A stretch of 31,757 nt of DNA from a virus, in IMG/VR virus record IMGVR_UViG_3300028596_000047, positions 1 to 31,757 of that record, one strand, 5' to 3'. The position numbers and the translations under genes were made by a program. The notes beneath the pieces are model-generated. The model saw only the letters and a program-made list of their open reading frames with translations, did no database searches and was not told the origin of the DNA. Below, one piece after another: positions 7,362 to 15,900 of this stretch; position 1 is the stretch's first letter, and each line of letters starts with the position of its first letter.

Positions 7362-7391
7362 GAGTACAGCTAGGATATCCTAGCTGTACTC
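7362..7391 (-). terminator. Perfect 30-base palindrome, probable terminator
   Basis: GAGTACAGCTAGGAT (7362-7376) is followed directly by its exact reverse complement (7377-7391). It lies 16 bases past the minus-strand stop at 7408. The T tract after it on the minus strand is broken (TTTTGATTTTT, about 15 bases on), so it may be a weak terminator or an operator-like palindrome. Confidence 0.55.
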
Positions 7392-7407
7392 AATTTGTAC
7401 CGGCTGA

Positions 7408-7848
7408 TTAGCCGAAGAGCTTGGTTGCCAGATCCACGTTGGTCTGACGTTGGTCGTCCAGCCAGATGGCGAGGTCTTCACCCTGGGCGTAGTCGACTGC
7501 GGTGGTACCGACACCGAAGATCCAGTCTTCGCCAACCTGCTGCTTGAGGTGATGTTGAGAGTTGACGGAGACACCGCCGAATTCCCAGGTGCCGTCGACA
7601 GTGGTCAGCTTGTCGTTGGATTCGTATTCACGGCGAGCGATCTGGGCGGTAGCGGCTTCTACCTGACCAGACATGTTGTTGATGAACTCGACGTGGTTTT
7701 TCAGCGATTCTTCGGTGATGCCTTCAGGTACATCGGTCTTGGTGGCATCGTAGGTGACGTGATTGGTAGCCTTGTGATACTTGGCATGCTCTACCAAGTT
7801 CTCTACGCCTTTCTGTTGGGCTTCGGCGTACTCTTTATTCAGGGACAT
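7408..7848 (-). CDS. 146-aa protein with structured leader, unknown function
   Basis: The ATG at 7848 is preceded by GTGAGAAAG, a modest ribosome binding site. The N-terminal half is helical and charged (LNKEYAEAQQKGVENLVEHAKYHKATNHVTY). The C-terminal half is beta-rich with WEFGGVSVNSQHH and DWIFGVGTT segments. No family recognised. It uses mostly preferred codons, unlike the small proteins to its left, which suggests high expression. It has its own transcription unit: a TATATCAC promoter block at 7938-7965, a three-way-junction leader at 7882-7938, and the palindrome at 7362-7391 after it. This makes it a candidate strongly expressed early protein. Confidence 0.8.
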   Translation of the reverse strand: MSLNKEYAEAQQKGVENLVEHAKYHKATNHVTYDATKTDVPEGITEESLKNHVEFINNMSGQVEAATAQIARREYESNDKLTTVDGTWEFGGVSVNSQHHLKQQVGEDWIFGVGTTAVDYAQGEDLAIWLDDQRQTNVDLATKLFG

Positions 7849-7881
7849 AGCTTTCTCACTTCATTCAGGGTTTAAAGTTAA

Positions 7882-7938
7882 AGGACCAAATAAAGGAAGT
7901 GTGCGCACTTCCCCTCAGGCATTTGCCTGCTTGGTCCT
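7882..7938 (-). ncRNA. Three-way-junction RNA leader upstream of the 146-aa gene
   Basis: On the minus strand a closing stem AGGACCAA/TTGGTCCT (7931-7938 with 7882-7889, 8 bp) encloses two adjacent hairpins. One is CAGGC-AAAT-GCCTG (7916-7929). The other is GGAAGTG-CGCA-CACTTCC (7895-7912, 7 bp). Almost no bases are unpaired at the junction. It starts within a few bases of the TATATCAC promoter element, so it would form the very 5' end of the mRNA. It may stabilise the transcript or regulate translation. It does not have tRNA features. It is a predicted structure, not a known RNA family. Confidence 0.55.
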
Positions 7939-7965
7939 CTTAGTGATATAGGTTTGAAAAATTAT
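7938..7965 (-). promoter_or_regulatory. TATATCAC early-type promoter block (copy 1)
   Basis: The core TATATCAC occupies 7943-7950 on the minus strand, preceded by the A/T-rich AATTTTTCAAACC. The 28-base block matches 31683-31710 at 26 positions; the two differences are A/G changes. It begins on the TAA stop of the gene at 7962 and lies about 95 bases upstream of the ATG at 7848. No sigma70 promoter fits as well. Confidence 0.65.
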
Positions 7966-8684
7966 TGCACCAGAAGGTCGAAACGATCCATCAGGTGCAT
8001 GGCGCCTTCTTCAGGTTCTTCCGAGTAGTGCTTGATGGCCTTGAGGATTTCAGCCTCGAAATACTCCGGGGTGAAGCCGTTCTCGGTGAACTTGGTTTCG
8101 AAGTAGTGGTGGTAGTGACCGTACTTGGAATCCAGTTCCTTACGACCGCTGGCCAGTTCGAAACGGTTGGCCAGGTACATCATGGCGGTGTAGGTCAGTA
8201 CCCGCATGTCTTCGGTCAGGGCCGCTTCGACGATCAGGTCATCGAAACCGATCAGACGGGTCGTCACCGGACGGAACAGCTTGAGGTGGTCGGTGAAAGT
8301 CTGCGCCGCCAGGCGGTTGGTGATGGTGACGTTGGTGAAGTTCTCGGACGCGATGGTGTCTTTGGTCCAGGCGGTAGCACGGGTACCAGCAGATACCAGG
8401 TAGTGCTTGACCACCTTCGACACGTAAGCCTGAATGGCTTCGGACTTGGAGTGACCCACAGCCACGTCTTTGATCAGGTGCTCTCCGGTGTTACCGTTGA
8501 CCGAACGGTCCCATTCCAGCGCCGAGGTTTCCAGCAGGCCTTTCAGTACAGCACGGCTGCCGACAAAGTCACGCAGGGCGGTAACGAAAGCGATGTGGTC
8601 GAGCATGGCGAAGCGCAGATGCTGTTTGCCATCGTCGAGGGCTTCCACACCCGCAAATTTGTTCAGGATGTTGCTAGCGCTCAC
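7962..8684 (-). CDS. 240-aa protein, possibly a virion protein
   Basis: A GTG start at 8684 is chosen because AAGGAG lies 8 bases upstream and no ATG fits better. The protein is mostly helical, with a tyrosine/histidine-rich patch (YGHYHHYFETKF) near residues 193-204 and an acidic C-terminus. It uses preferred codons with high third-position GC, like the neighbouring virion-type genes. It has its own unit, separated from the protease gene by a terminator at 8760-8787. No motif identifies it; a role in the virion is only suggested by context. Confidence 0.75.
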   Translation of the reverse strand: MSASNILNKFAGVEALDDGKQHLRFAMLDHIAFVTALRDFVGSRAVLKGLLETSALEWDRSVNGNTGEHLIKDVAVGHSKSEAIQAYVSKVVKHYLVSAGTRATAWTKDTIASENFTNVTITNRLAAQTFTDHLKLFRPVTTRLIGFDDLIVEAALTEDMRVLTYTAMMYLANRFELASGRKELDSKYGHYHHYFETKFTENGFTPEYFEAEILKAIKHYSEEPEEGAMHLMDRFDLLVQ

Positions 8685-8759
8685 GGTAAATCTCCTTGGT
8701 CAAGAAAGTCAACCCTCTACGGGTATACAATAATTAGGTAGCACAAAAATATAAACCTC

Positions 8760-8787
8760 TAGGGCTAAGGGTTGCCCCCTAGCCCTA
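8760..8787 (-). terminator. Terminator after the prohead protease operon
   Basis: TAGGGCTA (8760-8767) pairs with TAGCCCTA (8780-8787), and GGG/CCC extends the stem after a small bulge. It lies 4 bases past the stop at 8792. A T-rich run follows on the minus strand (TTTATATTTTTG). The remaining 75 bases to the GTG at 8684 hold an A/T-rich segment (8721-8737) that may be a promoter, but it does not match the TATATTAC type. Confidence 0.75.
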
Positions 8788-8791
8788 TTGG

Positions 8792-9640
8792 TCAGAATGC
8801 CGCCAGCGAGTTCGACATCTTCAGCTTCACCGGAGTACGGTGGTTGTAGCTCTTCTTTAGTTGGTCCAGCATGCTGGTGATCTGGTTGTGGCTTTCGGTA
8901 CCAGCGTACTGGGTCATGAAAGCGTCTTTCTGCAGTTCACGTTCGCAGACATACAGGACTTCATCGAAGCTTGCAGTCATTTCAGCTGGCGCAGCGTTCA
9001 TCTGGTTAGCCATGAAGCTTTCCAGACCATCGGTGCGGAACTTGCACGCATGCAACATACCCGGCTCGATCACGAGGTCGTAGGTGGAGAAGTAATCCAC
9101 TTCCCGTACCCGGTCACCCATTTTCTGCGGTTTGGTCACAGTGCGCATCGAGAACGCCGTGTTGTTGTCCGGGTCAGTCAGGGAATCTTCCATGATCTGC
9201 TTGTGGACACCGAACGGACGTACCTCGATCTTGTTGTATACCGGATCGTGTTCACCACCGGTCATGATCCAATGGATCTTCCGGATCTTACCGCACACGT
9301 TCGGTTCCAGGACCGTACGCAGGCGATGGATCCACTGGAAGATGTCGGTGATCGGCGTTTGCACGATACGACCTTGCACCCACTCGTAGTAGTACTGAGG
9401 AGGGTGACCCAGTTCGCACTGGACCTGACCTTCCGCTACCCGACGGTTGAGGTCGGATTCAGGACGCATACATTCACGCAGGTAATCGTTGAAGCGATAT
9501 TTGATACCACCCCGGTTTTCGATGTTGAAGCCACCGGCGTTGATCAGGTAGTAATGACCACCTGGTTCCATGGGATGGAGGATCCCTTTCTTGCCGGTAC
9601 CTTCAAGAACAGTGCTCCCGAAGGTAATGATCTTGCTCAT
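8792..9640 (-). CDS. Probable prohead (head maturation) protease, phiKZ gp175-like
   Basis: A 282-aa protein. CELGHPP (residues 75-81) carries the GE-x-x-HP type histidine motif of phage head maturation proteases, with H79 as the likely base. AFSMR (162-166) fits the catalytic serine strand (S164), and TYDLVIEPGM (187-195) resembles the segment after it that ends the protease fold. The order His then Ser is that of herpes-type assemblin proteases. Such enzymes cut scaffold and internal head proteins inside the prohead. The gene is last in the beta'-beta-endolysin operon, which also matches my memory of the phiKZ gene 175-181 order. The ATG overlaps the preceding stop (ATGA), with GAGGGG upstream. 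The family assignment rests on short motifs, so it is probable rather than certain. Confidence 0.6.
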   Translation of the reverse strand: MSKIITFGSTVLEGTGKKGILHPMEPGGHYYLINAGGFNIENRGGIKYRFNDYLRECMRPESDLNRRVAEGQVQCELGHPPQYYYEWVQGRIVQTPITDIFQWIHRLRTVLEPNVCGKIRKIHWIMTGGEHDPVYNKIEVRPFGVHKQIMEDSLTDPDNNTAFSMRTVTKPQKMGDRVREVDYFSTYDLVIEPGMLHACKFRTDGLESFMANQMNAAPAEMTASFDEVLYVCERELQKDAFMTQYAGTESHNQITSMLDQLKKSYNHRTPVKLKMSNSLAAF

Positions 9641-10371
9641 TGTGGGATACCCCTCATGATCCTTTCGTAGTCGGTGACTTTGGTGTCTGGGTTAACCATG
9701 GCACCCAAAGTGTTGTCTTGCAAGTAGCCACCCGTGATCTTCGCGAAGGTACCGTCAATCAACATGCTGCCGTTGTTCAGACCCACAATGACTGGAGGCC
9801 TGCCTTCTTTAGCTGCTTGACTGTAACGATACGCTTGGTCCAGGTTGTCAGGATCCCGGAACATGAGAGACGTTAATACACGAGGCACCTGGAAGCTACT
9901 ACCGACTGTTTCACCGCATTCAGCCTTGGCGTTGTCAAAGAGAGAACGCACATCACGATGATCCATGTACCAAGGGATCTTGGCGTAGTAGTAGAACTCC
10001 ATGGTGAAAGCATAAGGCTTGTTCGGATCCATGATGTAATTCAAACTCTGGATTACCGTGTCGCCTTTGCTAAACTCCAAGACAAGATACTGATTTCCTT
10101 GGATATTTGTTTCCCGGATGCTCAGAGGCACCAAGACTGCGTCTGACAAAGCAATCAGAGGAGAGTAGACACCCTCCTTAGGGATCACCACACCCATAGC
10201 ACATACAGACGACACGACGTCGCTTACCGACGCCATGCCGTTCTCTACGAAGCGTTTAGGGATATGGATTTCCAAATCTTTGTTGGCAATGACCGAGCCG
10301 TCTTCCAGTTCGGTCAAAGCCTTCGGAATCAGTGTCCTGGTCCGGTCACGCTTAAGTTGACCTACGTCCAC
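9637..10371 (-). CDS. 244-aa putative virion protein
   Basis: A GTG start at 10371 lies 2 bases after the TAA of the previous gene, with no strong ribosome binding site, so translation probably depends on coupling. The last codon overlaps the protease start. The sequence is a soluble mixed protein with an aromatic stretch (FTMEFYYYAKIPWYMDHRD) in the middle. No enzymatic motif seen. Its place between the protease and a 510-aa protein, upstream of the RNA polymerase genes, corresponds to small virion genes in phiKZ as I recall them; this is inference. Confidence 0.75.
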   Translation of the reverse strand: MDVGQLKRDRTRTLIPKALTELEDGSVIANKDLEIHIPKRFVENGMASVSDVVSSVCAMGVVIPKEGVYSPLIALSDAVLVPLSIRETNIQGNQYLVLEFSKGDTVIQSLNYIMDPNKPYAFTMEFYYYAKIPWYMDHRDVRSLFDNAKAECGETVGSSFQVPRVLTSLMFRDPDNLDQAYRYSQAAKEGRPPVIVGLNNGSMLIDGTFAKITGGYLQDNTLGAMVNPDTKVTDYERIMRGIPQ

Positions 10372-10373
10372 GT

Positions 10374-11906
10374 TTAGGCAACGCAGCGGGCAACAATGAG
10401 GTTGATCAGCGACACGTGCAGACGCTCACGCATCTCGTTGACGTTGTCTTCCTCAGCGCGTTCGATGAAGGTGTCTTCCAGGATCTCAGCCGCCATGACA
10501 CAGCCAAGAACACGCAGGAACGTCGGCACCAACTTCGAGCACATGATGATTTCTTCCAGGCTGGCATCTTGGTTGTCACCTTCAGCCACTACCTCGCCCA
10601 GATTGACATTGCTTTCTACAACCATGTAGAAGCAGCGCTCCAGTTCACCGATCAGTTTGGCACGCAGCCAGGTCGACAGCATTTCGGTGCTACCTTGACG
10701 CACTTGGGCAACACGGTTGTTGACAGCTTCGTTCGACGCCACGAAGCTTTGGATCGCTTCGAGTGCCTTGTTGATGAAGATGTCACGGGCATGCACCACA
10801 CGCTTCTCGTGTACGTACGCGAAGTAGTGGTTGGCCGCCGCATCGAAAGCTTGAGGTTCTTGCAGAACGTCGGTGAACGAACGAGGGCCTTTGGTCACAC
10901 GCTCCCACAGATAACCGACGGTGACTTCTGGCAGGGAGCAATCCACACCAGTAATCGCATCCATCGCCGACGAGGTGTAGTACACGGTGACTTCAGCCGC
11001 CAGGTAACGAGTATCCTTGTCGGTGTCGTCCTGACCGTCTACCAGGCTCGGCGCTTTGTTGATCACCAGCACCAGTTGCTGTGCGCGGTAGGTGTTGATG
11101 ATCTGGCGCAGAGTAATGAGGTAACGGGTCATACCGTTCCACAGCATCGCCACGTACTCACGGTACTTGGCCAGGTCGCCTGCTTTCAGCCATGGGACTG
11201 GATCTTCCTTACCGTACATCTTGGTCAGGATGATGTAAGCTTTCAGCAGCAGTTCGGAGTTCAGTTCACGGACTTTGGTGAAGTCGTAGTGACCGTTCTC
11301 GTTGCGGTGGAAGAAGCGGTTGAGCGACTCGACGTCGAACAGGAACTCAGCAGCACGGGTAACGTTGTAGTCACGCTCACGCAGGATCTCTACCAGATCC
11401 GCATGGTTGGTGGCCACGTAATCCATGATCTGTTCTTCGCTGGCGTACTCGAAGGACAGGTCTTTGACCATGGACAGGTCCACGTTGGTGTACGTGAAAC
11501 CTTTATCCTTGACTTCCGATGGGTAGATCGGGGAGTCGAAGAACGGATCGTCCAGGAAGACGAATTGCATGCCGACGTTACGGGTCGCCAGATCACGCAG
11601 GTGACGACGGCTGTACATCGACTCGGTGTGCTTGGCAATGGCTACTGCCAAAGGCTTACCGTAGTCGCTGATGTTTGCCATCGCCCCACGAATGACCTCG
11701 GCCAAGCGCTCGCTGGCTGCTTCCAGGTACGGAGTGTGGTTGGTCAGGTTGCTGGTGACGTCGACGAGTTCCTTACGGAAGTTTTCGGTGTAGATACCGT
11801 CGCCGTACGACTCATCGTTCAGACCGATGATGATCTCGCTGGGATTGATGGCCGGCTGAGCAGCTGCGATCAATTCACCAAGCGCAATACTGGATGGACG
11901 AATCAT
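10374..11906 (-). CDS. 510-aa putative virion protein
   Basis: The ATG at 11906 shares its A with the stop of the preceding 57-aa gene (TAATG). The protein is mainly helical and acidic, with no signal peptide, membrane helix or nucleotide-binding loop. Codon choice is strongly GC-ending, as in the other late genes. It sits in the operon between the endolysin and the protease, where phiKZ-like phages have internal head or virion proteins. A head-associated or tail role is likely but unproven. Confidence 0.75.
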   Translation of the reverse strand: MIRPSSIALGELIAAAQPAINPSEIIIGLNDESYGDGIYTENFRKELVDVTSNLTNHTPYLEAASERLAEVIRGAMANISDYGKPLAVAIAKHTESMYSRRHLRDLATRNVGMQFVFLDDPFFDSPIYPSEVKDKGFTYTNVDLSMVKDLSFEYASEEQIMDYVATNHADLVEILRERDYNVTRAAEFLFDVESLNRFFHRNENGHYDFTKVRELNSELLLKAYIILTKMYGKEDPVPWLKAGDLAKYREYVAMLWNGMTRYLITLRQIINTYRAQQLVLVINKAPSLVDGQDDTDKDTRYLAAEVTVYYTSSAMDAITGVDCSLPEVTVGYLWERVTKGPRSFTDVLQEPQAFDAAANHYFAYVHEKRVVHARDIFINKALEAIQSFVASNEAVNNRVAQVRQGSTEMLSTWLRAKLIGELERCFYMVVESNVNLGEVVAEGDNQDASLEEIIMCSKLVPTFLRVLGCVMAAEILEDTFIERAEEDNVNEMRERLHVSLINLIVARCVA

Positions 11907-12079
11907 TACTTGGCTCCCGCTTTAGGGATGGAGGCCGCAACGATGGCCTTGCTGATCTTCTCGTCCTGAACAGCTTCAGGCAGAGGTGCGATGTAAACCA
12001 GACCCACCCGGGAGATGGTCCCTTTTACCAACTCGACGATGTTCGCCACCGTGATGGTATCGTCAATAACTTTTTTCAT
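11906..12079 (-). CDS. 57-aa small protein between endolysin and 510-aa gene
   Basis: I chose the ATG at 12079 (MKKVIDDTITVANIV) because GAGG lies 8 bases upstream; the open frame continues 39 bases further into the endolysin gene without a better start. The product has a helical N-terminus and a hydrophobic middle (RVGLVYIAPLPEAV) that is too short and broken for a clear membrane helix. A small late protein next to an endolysin could in principle be a holin or regulator, but the sequence does not look like a holin. Unknown function. Confidence 0.6.
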   Translation of the reverse strand: MKKVIDDTITVANIVELVKGTISRVGLVYIAPLPEAVQDEKISKAIVAASIPKAGAK

Positions 12080-12092
12080 GGCCCAGCCTCGG

Positions 12093-12995
12093 TTAGTAGT
12101 TCTGGTTGAGAACGACACGGTTCTGTGGAAGCATGCCGTCGTAGTAAGTGGTGTACAGGCGCGTGTTGATTTCGCCTACGGTGATCTTGCCGTCTTTGTC
12201 GAAATCGAAACCTTTGTTCTGGGTATAACCCAGCTTCTGTTTTTCGATGTCGCGGTTGAAGATAACTTCGTCCGGCGTCTTACCCACAGCAGCGGGATAG
12301 AAGATGGTCAGATAGAAGTCTTCGAGACGGGTGTAGACCTTGCCACGCTTCATCCACATTTCGAAGTACTTGAAGACCCAGTCCAGCTGTTGTTCTGCGG
12401 TCAGGGTGATCAGGTAATCGACAGTGGTGCCCATGTCAGACGCCGCGTCCTTACCAAACTGGATCAGACCGAAGTAGTAAGCACCAGCACCGTTGCGGAT
12501 GGTAGGACTGAACGTCCCACCGGTTTCGAAGTGCATACAGGCCATGAGCCAAGATGGAGCACGTTCGTCCATGTTGTGTTTCTTGCACCAGTCTTCGACT
12601 TTCTTGATGAAAGCCTTGGTGACCTTCTTGCTCCAACCGATGTCGAGGAACGGCACCTTGTTGTAAGCACGGTAGCTGGCTACCACCTTGCGGAAGGCAT
12701 TCCAGGTACCAGGTCCCATCACACCGTCAACGTCCCCTTCATACAGCTTGAGGAGTTTCAGGTTGTTCTGGATACCTTTCAATGCACTGGTGTTGTCTTG
12801 TGAGGCGAGGATCACTGGCAAAGGCGACGTATGTGCGCGGCTGCCGTTAACCCGGTAGTTGTAGTCGTCGAGCAGAGAGGTCACACCAGAAGCGCTTCCC
12901 TTGCCCCATGCACCATCAATAGACCCGGAGTACAGGTTGCACTCTTTCGAGGCAACCTGAATGTCCCGGATTGCATTAAGCAACCGATAGTTCAC
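12093..12995 (-). CDS. Endolysin, EL gp188/phiKZ gp144 type (muralytic, modular)
   Basis: A 300-aa lysis enzyme with binding modules at the N-terminus, the reverse of most Gram-negative phage lysins. Two peptidoglycan-binding repeats (LYSGSIDGAWGKGS..., about 21-45; LYEGDVDGVMGPGT..., about 84-108) precede a transglycosylase/lysozyme domain. In that domain MHFETGGTFSP (154-164) carries the catalytic Glu157 and YFGLIQF (174-180) the conserved substrate-side Gln. Near the C-terminus DFDKDGKITVGE (264-275) is a complete EF-hand calcium loop. The whole layout, including the final NRxV segment, matches my memory of EL gp188. It cleaves cell wall glycan from the inside at lysis. The GTG start directly follows the beta stop (TAAGTG), with GGAG 8 bases upstream. 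No signal peptide, so release would need a holin not seen here. Confidence 0.9.
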   Translation of the reverse strand: MNYRLLNAIRDIQVASKECNLYSGSIDGAWGKGSASGVTSLLDDYNYRVNGSRAHTSPLPVILASQDNTSALKGIQNNLKLLKLYEGDVDGVMGPGTWNAFRKVVASYRAYNKVPFLDIGWSKKVTKAFIKKVEDWCKKHNMDERAPSWLMACMHFETGGTFSPTIRNGAGAYYFGLIQFGKDAASDMGTTVDYLITLTAEQQLDWVFKYFEMWMKRGKVYTRLEDFYLTIFYPAAVGKTPDEVIFNRDIEKQKLGYTQNKGFDFDKDGKITVGEINTRLYTTYYDGMLPQNRVVLNQNY

Positions 12996-15900
12996 TTATT
13001 TCTCTCCCCTGTAAACCTTAACGGCCAACTTAGAGAAGTTAGACGTCAATTCGTTCATGCCAATTTTGTCTCGAAGACTCAATACCATTCGGTTGAACAT
13101 ACCTTTAAAGCTGATCATCATGTCGACCTCACGACCGTCACGGGTAGTGAGTGGGAACTCCATGATAGTGCCGGCGGTACCTTTCATCTGGTTACCGACG
13201 ACGTATTTGTCAGCTGTGGTACTTCCGTCCAGCGACTCGATGTAAATAGTGACGACGAGCATCCCTGGCGGGATAACAGGCTTGGCGACGTTCAGGTTGT
13301 TGTTGACAGCACCCGTTACCGGATCTTTACCTTCGGTCTCCATGGTCCGTTTACGCTCCTTGTCCGCCTTGGTGATCAGTTTCTTCACCGATTCAGACAT
13401 GTCTTCCGCTGGAGCGTTGTACTTGACGTCTACTTTAATAACCTTGCCGTGATACTTAGAACGGATCTGCCGAATGCCCAGACGGTTAATGTCAGAAGCG
13501 ACATGATTACCCTCCGAGAAGCCACCCATTACGTGGCTGTCTTCGATCTCGCATAAAATCGCGTCATAGTCGATTTCGTCACCCACTTTCACATGCATCA
13601 AGACACCTTGGTTCGCCTGCATGGAGAACCGAGCATCATTCAGATACGGTGTGATCGAAGTGCCAGCAATGCGTTGAGACACTGCAATGGAGTCTTCATA
13701 GGTGTCCTGGTTTTCCAGCAATGCAATACGAGCCATGTAACCGACTTTCAGCACTGCTTGACCTGGGTTGAATGGATCGCGAGCGAACCACTCTTCGTCG
13801 AAACCAATGACGTCACCCTTCTTGAACTTGTCACCCACCTTCAGGTCAGTAACTCGGGTGTGTCGGTGGTGTTCACCACTGGCTTCACCAATCACCAGAC
13901 CCAATGGGTACTTGTCTACAGTTCCATCCGAATAGGTTACCGTGAGTTGGTCATTGCTGACTTCAGTCACTTTACCGTCTTCCCGCGCCACCTTACTGTA
14001 CAGTTCGGAGGTACGGTGTGGAATGATCGAATCGTAACCAGTACGGGTGATGTTCCAGGTGTAGTTCTTGGCGGTGGCTGCCTGACTCCACTGGGTCGAA
14101 ACGTAAACAGCCCGCTTCGTGTCATCCTTGGTAATAGAAGCTGCCAAGTTACCCGTGACCGACGACAGACTCGTCAGAGAAGGTTTTTCTTTGAGTGCAA
14201 GATTGCCACGGTAGTCTTCGAGGAGTGGGTCACTGGTGGTGTAGGTGACGTAACCTACCTTACCACTGTCCTTGTTCGCCTCAGAGATAACACCACGATA
14301 GGAATCCAGCTGTACACGCGCTCGTTGCACCATGGTGATTTCACTACGACCACCGGTACCACCAAACGTCACTTCTTCTTGGTCTTTCAACTGGTGAATC
14401 GGGTTAACCTCTTCGACCAAGTTGACCGAGGTGTCAGTAATGATTTTCATCACTACTGCGTCAGGGTTGAACTCAAGCTTGTGCTTGCGGTCATTACCCT
14501 TGTTCCGATACATCCGGACACTCTTACACCATTCCGCATAGATGTGACCCGCGAAACGCTCGTAGCCAACAATCCGCTGTTCCTCCAACTCCACCTCATG
14601 GCGGGTGTAATCGGTTTCCAGCATCTCCACTGCATCAAGCAGCAGGTAGTGGAAGGAATCTGCATGACCGAGCTTTTGCAACTCTACCTTGGTAATGGGG
14701 TCGATGAACAAATCGAACAAGTTCTTCATTTCACGGAAGTGCTTGGTCTTCACCTTAGGGTCAGCCATGAGTGGGCCCCAGACACCATTGTTGTTCAGAT
14801 CACTCTTACTGAAGTTGCTGATGTTGTTCAGTTTGACCAGACCACCGAAGATCATGCTGGCAAACTTTTCACGACGGTTGAAGATCAGGTGCTCGTCGTT
14901 GAACGAGATCATGTACTCATCTTCGGTCAGCTTAGGACGGGTCCCATTAGGCACAGAACGAGTCGTTGCCTTGGTCACCGACAGAAGCTTGTCAATGCCG
15001 AAGTAGTAGCACAGCACCACACCAATCGGGAATGGATAGCCGCCGATGTTGATGGAGGCATACTCGATAGGTGCTTTAGTGGTGTTGATCCCCATCAGAC
15101 CTTCAATGGTTCCTACCTCGACTCCACCGTTGTATACGTTGCCGTAACTGTCCATGGTCAGTGGGTTGCCGTTGTGCACACCTACCAGGAAGTCGTCCTT
15201 CTTCAAATGCTTCTTGAAGCTGGGGTTTTCTTCGAGGAGTTTATCGATCCGGAAATCGAAGGTGAACTCATCCACTTTAATCCATTGGAACTTGGTGGCG
15301 ATCGCACTGTAGATCCGAGGAGCCTGGTAATTCTGGTTGAACTTACTACCCCGGTTGAATTCCAGAACGCCTTCCTGCCCGCGCAACAAGATCTGTTTAG
15401 CCAACCACAGACCCATGTCATCGACCACCTTCTGGCTACGGGTCACCATGAGGCGAATGTCGTAGTAGCTGCTCAGGGCAACCTTCCAGCGGTTAATCTT
15501 GCGGATAGGACGTTCACGGCGTTGCAACTGCATATGGCTCTTAACGCCATCCACCATGAAGGTACCGTCATCTTCTACCATGGGGTAGCGGATAACGTGC
15601 GTGGACTGCTCACCGTTGACCGGGTGGAACTGCACACTGAGAATACCGTAACGACCTTCTACACTGTTAACCACTTCGTGTTTGAAGTTGTTCAGTGCAA
15701 TACCAGCGTTCTGGATACCCACCAACATGTGGACCATGTCTTTCAACATGAACTTCTTGGCGTAGCCTTGCTTCAGGACTTTCGCCCGGGACTGCAACAT
15801 ACTCTCATCAAGAATGGTAGTGAAGTTGGCTTCGATCTTCGCATCATTCTTGAGTTCTTTGAGTTCTTCCGGAGTAACCCGCATGAACTCTTCAAGGGTT

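Noticed and set aside
7882-7938. tRNA gene
   Set aside because: Two hairpins in a closing stem look superficially like a small cloverleaf, but there is no anticodon arm of 5+7 bases, no T-loop sequence and only 57 bases.
10416-11969. 517-codon plus-strand frame opposite the 510-aa gene
   Set aside because: Antisense shadow; it crosses three real gene boundaries and has no motif.
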